From Mucidula mucida (Eukaryota > Basidiomycota > Agaricomycetes > Agaricales > Physalacriaceae), in NCBI GenBank assembly GCA_015501055.1, contig JADNYV010000088.1, positions 62,001 through 126,000 of the forward strand: 64,000 bases of DNA, read 5' to 3'. Each line of letters opens with the position of its first letter. Position 1 is the stretch's first letter. A program made the translations under genes and the position numbers. Shown in pieces: positions 10,426 through 21,515 of the stretch. The notes under the pieces were generated by a model that was not told the DNA's origin, ran no database searches, and worked only from the letters and a program-made list of their open reading frames with translations.

Positions 10426-12854
10426 ATGCCGAGCAAAGCGCCCAGTGGACCCGCTCGCCCACCAAAAGTCGTCACGACAAACCACGTCGTCCTCGAGCGC
10501 GGCCGGGTCAATCAGTACTTGATCATGGTCAAAATCGGCCAAGGCAAGAATGGCACCGTCTACCGCGCAACAGAAATCACTCCTGCAGGCGTAGAGCGCA
10601 CAGTCGCCATCAAGGCTCTTAAGCGCGAGTCGCCAGAAGGAAAGAATAAGCGCAAGTACAACCAGCTCCGCCGCCAAGCGCTGCCTCGCCCGACTAACCA
10701 TACCTCGGTCGGCGATCTGCTGCATTCGGAGGAAACGAAGATTCTGCGCGAAATAGCCATCATGAAGAAGCTGCATCATCCGTCTATCGTGCAGCTTTAC
10801 GAGGTACTCGACGACCGCCTGGTCCGGACCATATGGATGGGTGCGTATCACCAGTTTCATTAAATTAACGCTAAGTTATGCTGCTAGTTATGGAGTTTTG
10901 CGAAGGCGGCGAGGTAGAATGGCACGACGGCCACGGCAATCCCATCCAGGACCTAGCACAGACGCGCCGCATCCTGCGCGACGCCATCCAAGGCCTGGAA
11001 TATTGTATGTTTTCCTGCACGCGGTCTACGCACCCCCCACTAATTTATCACTGCAGTACACACCCAGGGCATCATCCACCGCGACATCAAGCCCGCCAAT
11101 CTCCTCTGGACAAAAGATCGTGCGCATGTCAAGATTGCCGACTTTGGCACCGCCCACTTCTCCTATGCGCAACGCCTGTCCTACCTCGGCGTGAGCACCC
11201 CCTCGGAGGATCCCGAAGATCCCTTTCTCCTCGACGACACCAATCTTGCAATAAAAGCCGGCACCCCCATGTTCATGGCCCCGAGGTCGTCTACGACTCT
11301 GTGGTAGACGACGAAGAAACCCGCCGGCCACCCCAGCCTATCACAAAAGCCATCGACGTCTGGGCCCTTGGCGTCACACTCTACTGCTTGCTCTTTGGTG
11401 AAGTTCCGTTTCACGCTAGCGAAAGCGGCGTAGCAGGCGAATTTCAGGTTTACCGTCTCATCCTCAAGGGCCAGTGGGATGTCAAGGATTACATGGGTCG
11501 CGACAAGATTCCCACCGGCGGACGACATCCGACAGACGAGAGCTCCGAAGGTGGCATTGTCATGCACCTCCTGCAACATCTGCTCGAGGGCGACGTCAAC
11601 TCGCGCATCACCCTCAGCGAAGTTCGCGTACGTCTGTCTCTTTTCTTGTGGACCGCACTGACCTTTTTGTAGAGCAACCCATGGTTCTTGCATGATCTTC
11701 CCAATCCAGCGACATGGCTTCAAGATACAGCCAACGATCAGATCCTGGTTTCTCCCCAGGAAACCTCTGTGGCCATGAAGGGCGTGGATTTCGATCTGCC
11801 CACCAGCGATGGCAAGATGAGTCGAATCAGGCGCCTTGCGCACAACATTACCGCTGTGTTTGGGATTGGTGCTCCGCGAGGGACGACGTCGCCAAACATC
11901 CCTACCCCCGGCCCATCTCGGTTAGGTAGGAATCGCACCGTTGCTGATTTGGCCCGTCGAAAGGAAAAGGGAAAGGGAAAAGGCGCTGACAGGTCTCTCT
12001 CGCGCCTTCGCAATTCCGCTAGTATCAGCCGACGCTCCTCGCAAAAGTCCCGCAAGGAAAAGGAAGTCGTCGAGCCTGAGACGCCACCACCGTCCTCTGG
12101 CGGTCTCATCTCGTTCATGTTCTTTGGCCGCGGCGGATCCAAAAGCGTGCTTACTCCCAAAGCCTCGTCATCTGATGATGGCGATGCCCCACTGCCTGCC
12201 ATCAACAAGTCGCGGTACAATACGGCCGGCCCCAGTTACAACAAGTCACGAGGCGGCGCCGCTGCGCGCGCTAGTGCCGAGGTGTTGGGCGGGCATACTG
12301 CCGCGCTGACGAACAGCCGGCGCGTGTCGAGCTGGGGCGATCATCCGACGGAGCTCAAGAACACGAGTTTTGACGACGACGAGGACATGGGTGGTGCGTT
12401 GCAGTTTGGGCGCCCGTCTTTAGGGAGCGACGATGACAGTCTGGACAGTATATCGCCAGGGCGCAGCCTTGTCCGCGAGTTTGCTGCCCCGCGGGCGGGC
12501 GTCAGCTTTCAGAGCGAGCTGCACTCGCTGGCTGGCGAGTCTGACTATGGCGTTGTCGCTGCACCCCCGGATGATCCTACTGCATCAGTGATGTCCACGC
12601 AGTATTCGGACAATAGTGACGACGACGACGATGAATCTGGCATAATATCGACTTCTCGCGGCGTTGAGCCGACTCACCAGCCCCGCATCAGAGCTTGCAT
12701 CCGCCATTTCTTCCACCATTTTCTTTTGTATCTCATTTGTACCGTACGCCCACACTCCACCCAGATACCGATGTACTCTCCCACTCTGTCTCCACTATTT
12801 ACTTTCACGCCTTGTAGACTCACGACTGTTGACATTATAGAGTATCTCCGATAG
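10426..12854 (+). CDS. Ser/Thr protein kinase, CaMKK/Elm1-Sak1-Tos3 type, with a 1-nt frame break
   Basis: Kinase resembling the upstream activators of SNF1/AMPK. Exons are 10426-10840, 10876-11004, 11057-11627 and 11673-12854; an in-frame ATG at 10363 is also possible. The glycine loop is [12 protein letters not shown] and the catalytic Lys lies in VAIKAL. A family-typical insert precedes [19 protein letters not shown]. The catalytic loop is [10 protein letters not shown] and the Mg loop DFGTAHFS. The activation segment reads GTPMFMAP, then the frame shifts by one base at about 11281-11286 before VVYDSVV and [15 protein letters not shown]. One missing C in the run of four C would restore APE, and the exon length is off by exactly one. 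The tail from about residue 390 is long, Ser-rich and acidic. Intron 1 is only 35 bp. Confidence 0.85.
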
Positions 12855-14035
12855 TTTATCTCCTAGACGACGACGAATGTCCACATTGTACACCAGACAC
12901 ACATACTGGCAGAATCTGTGCTCCTGCTGGCACCATGGTATTCGTAGTGAAGTTTCATTAAGGCCAGCCGCCAAACTGATCAATTGTAACCAGTGTTGGA
13001 ATTGCCTGCCTTCCTACAAAACAACTATGCAGGCAGGTGGGTGAAAGGGAGAATCATGTGCAGTCACTACTATAATCATGCTTGTGTCAACTATGCAATG
13101 TTAGGCTAACATGATGTATTGAAGTGAACCTCAGGAGGGCAACAGGTGTGCAGTTGGGCCTCTCTGCTTTCTACTGACACAAATTCAGATAATCCGTTCT
13201 GGAGGAAACAATCGATCGGGAGAAAGCCGCCCAAGTCTAAATCGGGCAGCCACGTCACATTAGGCGGGCAGCGTGACATGTGTTACGCGTGCGCTTCTCT
13301 TCCTTCCACCACGACGTAACGGGACTACTATTGCCTAGACGTCCATAACGCCTTTACTCCTCGACCTGGATACACGTCTTGACCAATTATAACGCCATAA
13401 TCATGTAAGTTGCCTGTCTTGCCTTCCACAGCAGCAGTGTTCCAGGTATCATCATATCGGCTTTCACAACATGGTCGACTTCGTGGCGCGTTGACTCCTG
13501 CTCGCCTAAGTCAAAACATCGTGGATTATCCTTTTGAGTGGTACGCCGCCTTTTAGCTATGTCAACGTAGCACCAGCGCGTCAATCTGAAGTCTGATGAG
13601 GCTAATGACAATGATCCCAAGCCCCTTCACGCCAGCCAGATTCACACCCACTATCGACAACATTCTTGGATGGTCACCACGTCCAAGGCCTACCCGTACT
13701 TAATTACCGCTATTCAGGCGCGCCGTGCGAGTATCCTCTATGCCGCCTTTACCATCAGTCATCCAGGCTAGTTGACGGGATCATCGCTTACCAAAATAGT
13801 CTTACAATGGCCCGATGTGATATTAGGACCGTCTTTTGGTTGCTCTGGAGCGATCCTACACGTACAGATCCACTTTCATCTAACTCTCCGAAAACAACCC
13901 CCTCCACACCTGGTCGCCGTGCTCTGATTTACCGAACCCACACGCCCAGATACCCAACATTTCCGATATCCAACTCTAGAACTCCCGCGATATGCACTAC
14001 CGTGATCCTCTCTCAAACGACCATCTGGTCTCGTT
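12855..14035. other. Intergenic, no supported gene
   Basis: 3' flank of the kinase, then about 700 bp with broken reading frames. A plus-strand frame near 13672-13770 (MVTTSKAYPYLITAIQARRA...) is protein-like but stops and could not be joined to anything. It may be decayed sequence upstream of the small membrane-protein gene. Confidence 0.45.
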
Positions 14036-14583
14036 ATGGAAGAGCAGCAGAGCCCGCGGGACGTGCTCTTCAATTGGAAGACCATCCTGGAGCGCGTTGA
14101 TAAAGGCGCTGAGCTTCTGTCGGAGCTCTCACTTGGGTTTTGCAGATCGGATACAGTGACGTAGGCAGGTGGAGTCTTCCGGACAGCCAGGAAATTATCT
14201 TGATGCAGGCGCCCGTAATCTTTGCTGTTCTGTCAATACATGATCATTGCACGCGGCACGATCGATACAGCTTCATTTTCAGGTGATGAACTGGGCCGAA
14301 GCGATGGATGTTGATACCACAGCAAGACGACGAATGATCCTTTGGCTGGTAAGCAGTTCTCTTTATGATCCTGTCAGTGTTTCTCCGTTTAACGTATTCT
14401 TCTTAGGCAATGACCGTTGTGACCTTGATTTATCTGTACCACTGTTACCGTTTCACTCTCGTCTTTCTTACGATTATCGGTCTCCTCTTATTCACCTGCA
14501 GCGCACACAAGGATAATAATGTATGTATTCTTTCACGCGTACTGAACAATTCTCAACACGTTACTTGTTCTCGCTGCCGATGA
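14036..14583 (+). CDS. Putative small membrane protein, 120 aa
   Basis: A tentative three-exon model, 14036-14155, 14283-14348 and 14407-14583, is in phase throughout. The N-terminal half is soluble (MEEQQSPRDVLFNWKTILER) and is followed by MNWAEAMDVDTTARRRMILW. Two adjacent hydrophobic stretches (AMTVVTLIYLYH and FTLVFLTIIGLLLF) suggest a hairpin membrane anchor. The last exon has a diverged, broken copy at about 16090-16200, so this gene belongs to the tandemly duplicated unit that also holds the secreted-protein genes. The first intron is long for this window (126 bp), so the 5' end is uncertain. No family recognised. Confidence 0.4.
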
Positions 14584-15400
14584 ACTCAAAGCCGGACCGT
14601 GACAGGGTAAGTATTGGTATCGGCAGTGCTTCGATAAGTCCATTGACATTCTCTATTGTACGGCGTCTCAACAAGACTATAAAAATGTGCTACGCTTGAG
14701 AGAATCCAAACGAATGAAAATAGTTTACATATATTAGAGCACCTATTCAAGAAATGTCGGTCGCTATAGCTGAAGTATGTTTTTTTGACGTACTAGCAAG
14801 CTCTTCAAGCCCCAGTCGGCAGCTGCAGGGCACAGACAATGTTCTGGAACTCTTGGATAACCATTACAGGGCAGTCCTTGCCGCAAACGTCCTTATCAAT
14901 ATCAAGGACTCTTTGAGCCACCTCACACATGCAGGCCGGGGTCCTATTGCATAGACTTTAGCATTGCTTGAAAAGTCTTCAAAACCAACCAACGTACAGA
15001 TTGGCTATGTTAACACCACACCCAAGGATGGTGGCAGTAGTGCCGTCCTGTACAAGCTGGGCGTAGCATTTTCCCAGGCAGCGGAAATCAATTGGAACAT
15101 TGATCTGTCGAGGACGGAACGATGAGGCCTCGGTGACGACAGAAAAGGCGACAAAGAGGAGGAGGCTTTGGAACACTTTCTGCATTGGTGTGGACTGTGG
15201 ATGCACTGTTCTGAGGGCCAGACACGGTGTCTCTTATAGTGATTTCAGGCTGATACAGGCAACCAAGCTGTCAGTGAAGCCTAGCGAGCGGAAGCGCTTG
15301 AGTGGAGTGTATGTTGGGCTAGAAGTGCGTCCTCAGAGAGACGTGACAGCACTCACAGGAAGAAAGTCGGGTGTCCGCTTAGTGCGGTTGGACTAGCACT
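14400..15400. repeat. Tandem duplication, unit 1
   Basis: About 14400-15400 aligns with about 16090-17200 in the same orientation. Matches cover the membrane-protein exon, the spacer (CAGTGCTTCGATAAGTC near 14630 and 16410) and the whole minus-strand secreted-protein gene. Divergence is substantial and includes indels, so the duplication is old. Confidence 0.75.
14805..15206 (-). CDS. Small secreted Cys-rich protein, CFEM-like, 115 aa (paralogue 1)
   Basis: Secreted protein with two exons in transcription order, 15206-14998 and 14943-14805. A signal peptide follows an alternative Met (MQKVFQSLLLFVAFSVVTEA). Eight cysteines follow the cleavage region in the order C-x3-C, C, C-M-C, C-GKD-C, C. 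This is the CFEM spacing, and the C-x-C is encoded right after the intron. The Asp normally three residues before the C-x-C (haem ligand in CFEM proteins) is Thr here. It shares gene structure with the paralogue 1.8 kb downstream. CFEM-like proteins act at the cell surface in haem uptake or as effectors; which applies here is unknown. Confidence 0.75.
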
Positions 15401-16583
15401 AGGGATATCGGAACGAAGAGAAAGAATGATGAACAGAAACAGCCTACTATCCAAGAGTCACGTCGTCCTTGAATATAGCTGCCAAATCAACATCCATCGT
15501 TTCGCTTGAACAGTGGCGATGGTCATCAGCCTTCAGTGGCGATGGTCATCAGCCTTCACTGGCAGATGAAGCTGTATCAACTGCATCACCGACCAACCTC
15601 TTCCGCGTGCAATGAGATACGCCCACTTTCAACAGGACAGCAAAAAATTATGGGTGCATGGATCGAGATAAGTAGTCTCCTGACTGTCAGAAAGACTAGT
15701 ATAGCTACGCAATTCACCCAAGCTATGTGATTATGGCGTTGAACGTAGCACAACTACACAATCGAGCGTCCTGCCATCATCATCCCATCGCGTCTGAGGG
15801 CGTGGGCGGTTCGCGACGTTGTGGTGGGAGGAACCTAACGTGACGGGAGCTTCTCGATTTAGACGTGGGCGGCTTTCTTCCATCCTGTCTAGCATGACAC
15901 CGCAGATCAGAGTGGCATCGGTATCGCTCGCCAGGGAAGCAACTTTGTTTCAAAAGCCGTCAAGTCACTTTTGCAGGCATTCATTCTTGAATTTAGGATA
16001 CAACTCACGAACGGTATGTGCGGAAAGTACTACTCGCCTCCATGGCTCCAAATCGAGCTGCTTATTCTCAACATATACTTCCTGCGCAGAACCGTCATAA
16101 CCTTGATCTTTCTGTACCATCGGTTACCGCTACCATTTCGCTCCCATCTTTCTACGATCATGGATCTCTTTTTGTTCACCTGTAGTGCACATGATATGTT
16201 CTCGATGCCGATGCTGATACTTAATTCAAAGTGTGGGGCGCGTTTTAGGATGCCGTGCAACACAGTTTCTTCTTCTTTTAAATCGGACGGGGAAATGAGG
16301 TATTTCGGCGACCATGATTCGACTGGAATCTCTCGGCGTGCTGGTGATTGAGGCAGTCCTTGAAAAGATGAACTCAAAGGCCACTCGGACCGTGACTGAG
16401 CTCACAGTGCTTCGATAAGTCTAATGGCCTTCTTTGTTGTACAGCGTCTCGACAAGATTACAAAAGATGTGCTTGCGCTCGCCGCTCGAGAGAAAACACA
16501 ATGTACATACTAAAGCACCTATCTAACAAAGGTCGGTCAGTTATAGCTGCGGTATGTACGGTGACGTACTAGCAAGCTCGTCT
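15207..16583. other. Intergenic with 23-bp tandem repeat and decayed membrane-protein exon
   Basis: A 23-bp unit (AGTGGCGATGGTCATCAGCCTTC) occurs twice in tandem at 15512-15557. The stretch 16090-16200 is a decayed copy of the membrane-protein exon at 14407-14520, with frameshifts. No intact gene is seen. Confidence 0.6.
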
Positions 16584-17200
16584 TCAAGAGCCAGTCGGCA
16601 GGGCACAGAAAAAGTCCTGGATCGCTTGAATGTCCTCTACAGGGCACTTCTCGCCACATACGGCCCCTTTATCAACTTGAAGGACTGTTTGAGCCACATG
16701 ACACGCGCAGGCTGGGGTCCTGTTGCATAAATCTTAACACTGTCCGCGAAATCTTCAAAACTAAACGTACCAATCAGATAGTCCACGAATGCACGGGCCG
16801 CCGATGCTGGCAATAATGCTGTCCTCTACAAGCTGGGCGTAGCACTCGTATAGGCAGCTGGGATCCTTTGGGAGATCGATCGGTCGAGGAAGGAGAGATG
16901 AGGCCTCAGTGAGGACTGAAAAGGCGACAAGGAGGAATAGGCGTTGGAAGACTTTCTGCATTGTTGTAGGAGTGGGTTGTTGAGGCACTGTTCTGAGGGA
17001 CAGATGATTCGTCGAGTCTTAGAGCGATTCGTTAATACAAGCAACCAAGCTGTCAGTGAAGACCCAGCGAGGGAAAATGGGTTGAAGCGGAGTGCCATGT
17101 TCCGTGCCAGAAGTGCGAGACATGACAGCACTAATTATAACAAAGAAGAGCTCAAGTAGGCCGTCGGCGGAAGGAATGATGTGCGGTTGGGCTAGAACTA
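16090..17200. repeat. Tandem duplication, unit 2
   Basis: Second copy of the unit at 14400-15400. The secreted-protein gene stayed intact while the membrane-protein part is broken. Confidence 0.75.
16584..16988 (-). CDS. Small secreted Cys-rich protein, CFEM-like, 117 aa (paralogue 2)
   Basis: Exons in transcription order are 16988-16771 and 16719-16584; the 51-bp intron is at the same position as in paralogue 1. The signal peptide (MQKVFQRLFLLVAFSVLTEA) is nearly the same as in paralogue 1. The mature part keeps the eight-Cys CFEM-like pattern: C-LYE-C, PCIRGL, WTPACAC, VCGEKC and a last Cys in FFCALPTGS. The mature region has diverged far more than the signal peptide, as is usual for secreted proteins under adaptive change. 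Again Thr replaces the expected CFEM Asp, although an Asp lies two residues further upstream (SDWTPAC). Confidence 0.75.
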
Positions 17201-18585
17201 CTCATACTCGAGGAGAATAAACAGCTCGATTTGAGGCCGTGGAGGCGAGTAAGTAGTACGCGCATTTACTATTCGTGAGGTCACTGTATCCTAGAACCAG
17301 GATCAGGTACTTGACACTGGAGAAAGCAGGAGTCGCCATTTACATGACGACACTCGTGAATTCTCATCTAGAGGTCTATGATCTTTCACCCTATCGAAGG
17401 GAGGAAGCGCCGCGGATTTCCGCATGGCAAGACTAGCATGTCGACGATCCCCGAGCCGGGGATCGTCGCTGACAATAAGGATGAAGCACGTCGGGACTAG
17501 CAGACAATCGGGAATGCTAACAATTATTTTATCTGACGTGAGAACGTTGAACGCTCAACGCCGCGCAGTATAGATTCAGGAGAGGTTAGGAGAAGGCTGT
17601 AATCTTTTGCATCAACACAATAGAACCCTGAAAGTTGCCAGTTCAAAGAGCGTTCACGAAACAAGCCACATAAAATCCACCTGTACATTCGACGATGCGT
17701 ATGGTGCCGATGTACTTAGTAGTCAATGGGGAGGTCGTCAGCTGCAAAGGTCGCCGTGTTCCAAGACAGACTCGGACCCATCGAGTGACAAATCTACAGG
17801 CCTTGAAAACGGTCCCACACGCCCGGCCACGTACTAGAGTTCTTGACAGTTGTCCATCCACACGCGTCCTTCTGTATGCCCACCCGTACGCCACGTAGAG
17901 GACGTGCCGTGCAGATGGCAGGAGTAAAGCCTGATAGGGTGTAGTCTTTGCTCACCATTACAAAAACTATGGAGACAGTCCTAGGAGTCGACAGCATTGT
18001 ACTCTTGGATTTCTGTACGTCTGCATGAATATCCATTTCCAGCGTCGATAATGGAAAATTCAAAATGAGGGTGAGTGTGGAAGGAAAGCGTGACTGTGAC
18101 ATGACTAATTGCATGATATTTTTAGCGCCACACACAGTACGCATTCTTAACGCTTCGCTTCCATGTCGTATGTGGTGCGACCCACTATCCACAAACATTT
18201 CCTTGGTATCGAGAAGAGCAGGGCGCCAGTTCATCTGCGATCTCATGTGGACATTTCACCTTCACAAGGGCAGAGCGTTGAGTGCCTATTCACTGCCAAA
18301 AGACATAGAGAAATATTTCGCATCGATAATAAGTAAAGCATAAAGAGAGAGTCAACGAGGGTCGGTATGTATGCGATATAATAACAACAGCGAGGATAGA
18401 GAGAGAGAGAGAGAGAGAAGTGTCAGTCGAGGGAGCGCGTGGTATCATCGTACTAAAAACGAATGTATCGTAAATCCATCATAAGTATACCACAGTAAAA
18501 CGAAAGGCCATGAACAAAATAGAATCGAGCATTATCTACATAACTTACGCATATTATACTGCATTGTCATAACGGTCATCACGTC
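16989..18585. other. Intergenic; perfect palindrome and GA microsatellite
   Basis: A perfect 11-bp inverted repeat with a 5-bp loop lies at 17442-17468. A (GA)n tract lies at about 18397-18419. Minus-strand frames at 17643-18246 contain Cys-rich protein-like stretches, but I could not build a model from them. Confidence 0.5.
17442..17468. repeat. Perfect hairpin palindrome, 11-bp arms
   Basis: CGACGATCCCC, GAGCC loop, GGGGATCGTCG. No gene is adjacent that would explain it as a terminator. Confidence 0.8.
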
Positions 18586-21515
18586 TCACGTCGGCCACCC
18601 CCGTGCCGCCCTGGCTGCGCCGCCACCCACGCGCCCTAAAAAGTTCCACACCGTCGCCGTCCCGTCTGGCGGCATAAACCCCTCCCCTGCTGCCTGTATC
18701 GTGTTAAAGCTGCTCCACGCAGCGCGGTCGTAATACGTCGCGCTTCCCGGAGCAGTAGGGTGGCCGCCTAGATATGGGCCCAATGCCAGAAACACGAGCG
18801 CGGACGCGCCGACAACGATCGCAGTGTGTGCGACGATTCCCGACGCGGGTATCCCGCCTTCTCCTCCCGCGCCATACACATACGTGTTGTATATGTTGTA
18901 GAAACGCCCTCGTCGGCGCTTGCCCTTGTCGTCCTTGGGCGGTGGTCGCTCGCCCGACTTGGCAATTATTTTGTCGATGACGCCACACTCAACGCCGAGC
19001 TCCTCCTTGATCGCCTTCCAGTCCGCGAGCGTTTCGGGCGAAATACCCCCCCGCACGGCGTCGAGAGGGAGTTTCACACCCGCATGCCATTTCTTGATCG
19101 TGTCGGCGGCAACCTGCCAGTCGTGTTCTTCGGTGATCTGGGTGTACGCCGGTGGCTGGTCCTCAATCGTCTGCTTCGATGACGACGCAACAATCTCGGA
19201 CTCTTCCTCTTCTTCCTTGACCTCGACCACTTCTACCGGGTCCGTCTGAATCTCCATTTCTGCAGTCTCGCGCTGAGGCGGAGGAAGGGTGATATAGACA
19301 GGTTCCGCTACCGGTTCAGGTTCCGTTTGTATGCTGAAGGAAGACACCTTTGGTGGTGGTGGCGGAGGTGTAGTTTGGGCAGCGCTCGACTTTAGGAATA
19401 GCGCAGGTTCATACTGCACAGAGCTGTCGCTGTACTCCTTGAGTTCCTCGTGCGTAGTGATAGTCTCCACCCTATTTGCCCGACTAGCCACTTTCTGAAT
19501 AATCGTCAGCAAGGACATGGTGAGATATGAATGCACATACTCTTTTGCGCGTAATGATTGTTTGAACGAAAGACTCGCCATCGCTCCCATCCTCCACCGT
19601 CGTCTCCTCTTCTTCTTCCGTTGGAGCAGCCTCCTCCTCCTCGTCACCACCCCAGCCATCCTTCATGCGATTAGCCAGCTCCGCCCCCAGAGTCTTGCTC
19701 ATTGTGTTTGCGCGACTTGACGTGCCGCTGCTCGACCCGCCTTGTGCCACAGTAAGGTTGTTTCGAAGTTCGTCCATGTCGAAGCGCATGCGGTCGATAG
19801 TTTCTTTGAGCAGTAGATTTTCCTGCTTCTGCTCATCGAGCTGTGCTTGGACCTGCTGTGCAACTTCCAACTCGGCTTCGAGATGTGCGATACGCGCTTC
19901 GTACGCCTCGCTTGCAAGTTTGTATTTATCACTCTCGACGTCTTGAGTGTACTGGTTCTCCCTGAGTGTACGAATTTGCTCGTCGCGTTGACGCAAATCG
20001 GCTCTATATGATTCCGAATTGGCTTGGGGAGATGGTCAGATTACGTCGTACGAAATGCTGCTGTGACTTACTGCATTGCTCTTGGTAAGATTTCTGTAAT
20101 GAGGCATAGTTACTCCGCGCGTTTTCAAGCGCTTTCGTGGTTTTGGCAATCTCCGCTTCTAATGAGCTTATAAGAGTCGTATTGGCGCGCTAAAACGATG
20201 TCAGAAGGGCAAGAGACTGAGATTAATCAACAAACCTCTTTATTTCGAAGGTCTTTTTCGTCTCGTTTACTGGCGCTGAGCTCGCTGGACAACTCGTCCA
20301 ACTTGATCTGATAGTTTTCAACCTCGTTTTCGTGCTCCTCGATCCTACGCCGAAGAAGGCGGTCCGACTCTGCTGCTCGCTGGGAAAGTTCTTGGTTGAC
20401 CTTTTGCAAGGCCTCGAGCCGTTCAGACTGTTCCATGGACACTGTTGAGCTCGCCACTGACCGGTCCATGACCAGACCAAGTGCGTCATCGTCGTCTTCA
20501 CTATCAGAGTCGGTTGAGCGGGGCATGGCAAGGGTCGACACCGATTTAATGAATTCCTGATCGTCACGCTCGCCGCGATAATCGTAGGAGGCGGTAGAGT
20601 CGTGACTATCATCGGGTGATGAGTAGTCATGATCATCATAGGGGCTCGAGCGTTTAGGTGTCTTCTGGTGACGTTGACTGGCGCGAGAAGCTGGACGCGA
20701 AGAGTGGCGAAAGGGAGGGGATGCAAGAGAGGTATGGAGATCAGGTGACATGCTGCCAGTCGTCGGGGAGGTGGGATTGGAGGGGTCTCGGCTACGTGTA
20801 CGAGATAGGGAACGGCCAAACGCGCCAGACTAGGCACTGATCAGTAAAGAGCAACAAAGCCGAATATGCGGAATACCCACCTCCGAGTCACTACGGTTGC
20901 CAGCATCGCTCTTCCGACGACTGGGTGGCGCTGGCCGACTCGCCCAGCTCGACGGCGCATTATTCCCAAGTGGTGTTGAGCGTTGCCTGCGGTGGGTATC
21001 AAATACAGAGTTCTTGGGTGTCTGTGGTGGTCCTCTCGACGACGGCCGACTACCGCTATGCTGGTACGACGTGCCCTCCGAGTCCGTGCTCGATGAGCGC
21101 GGCCGGAATTCGAGCTCATCGCGATCACTGTTACGCCCTCGCAATTCCATATCGTGTTCCAGCTCCGGGCTATCTGTCGGCGAGCTCTTGGTCAATGCCG
21201 CGAGCAGTCCGACTAAAGACGCGGGCGTGACGAGCAATCCCGGCTGTTGCTCTGCAAAGTTTCGTAGTTGGGCCAGGTCGCTGTCGGAGAGTATTTCGCG
21301 GCCGTCGTGCATGTCCGTCAAAGCGCGAAATATCTCGGGGAGCACCTCGACGGGCACGCAGTCGTCGCCGTCCGCATTGCTCGTCACAGACGGGTGTTCG
21401 CTAAATACGGTTTCGAGATTTTCTTGTATGTCTGCTATAGAATCGCGGTTTCGCCCATGGGTTTCCTACAAGAATGTCAACAAATCTGTACAGAAAAGTC
21501 AAGTAAACGCACCAT
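18586..21515 (-). CDS. Coiled-coil protein with C-terminal membrane segment, 896 aa
   Basis: Not recognised beyond a conserved fungal architecture. Exons in transcription order are 21515-21513 (the start codon alone), 21465-20881, 20829-20236, 20189-20072, 20022-19541 and 19494-18586. Residues 1-280 are polar and Ser/Pro-rich. About 300-500 form a long coiled coil (SERLEALQKVNQELSQRAAE, YEARIAHLEAELEVAQQ). Proline-rich and acidic stretches follow. A compact segment (DTIKKWHAGVKLPLDAVRGG...LADWKAIKEELG) precedes a single hydrophobic stretch (GIVAHTAIVVGASALVFLAL) near residue 835. The layout suggests a tether or organelle adaptor anchored by its C-terminal part; that is inference. No ATG in the long frame fits upstream of the second exon, so the one-codon first exon is required. 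Confidence 0.8.

Noticed and set aside
11190..11286. Possible intron (GTGAGC...CCGAG) that would bypass the kinase frame break
   Set aside because: It would remove the conserved GTPMFMAP activation segment and needs a weak acceptor; a one-base deletion explains frame and length better.
18397..18419. (GA)n tract
   Set aside because: Ordinary microsatellite, not a distinct signal.
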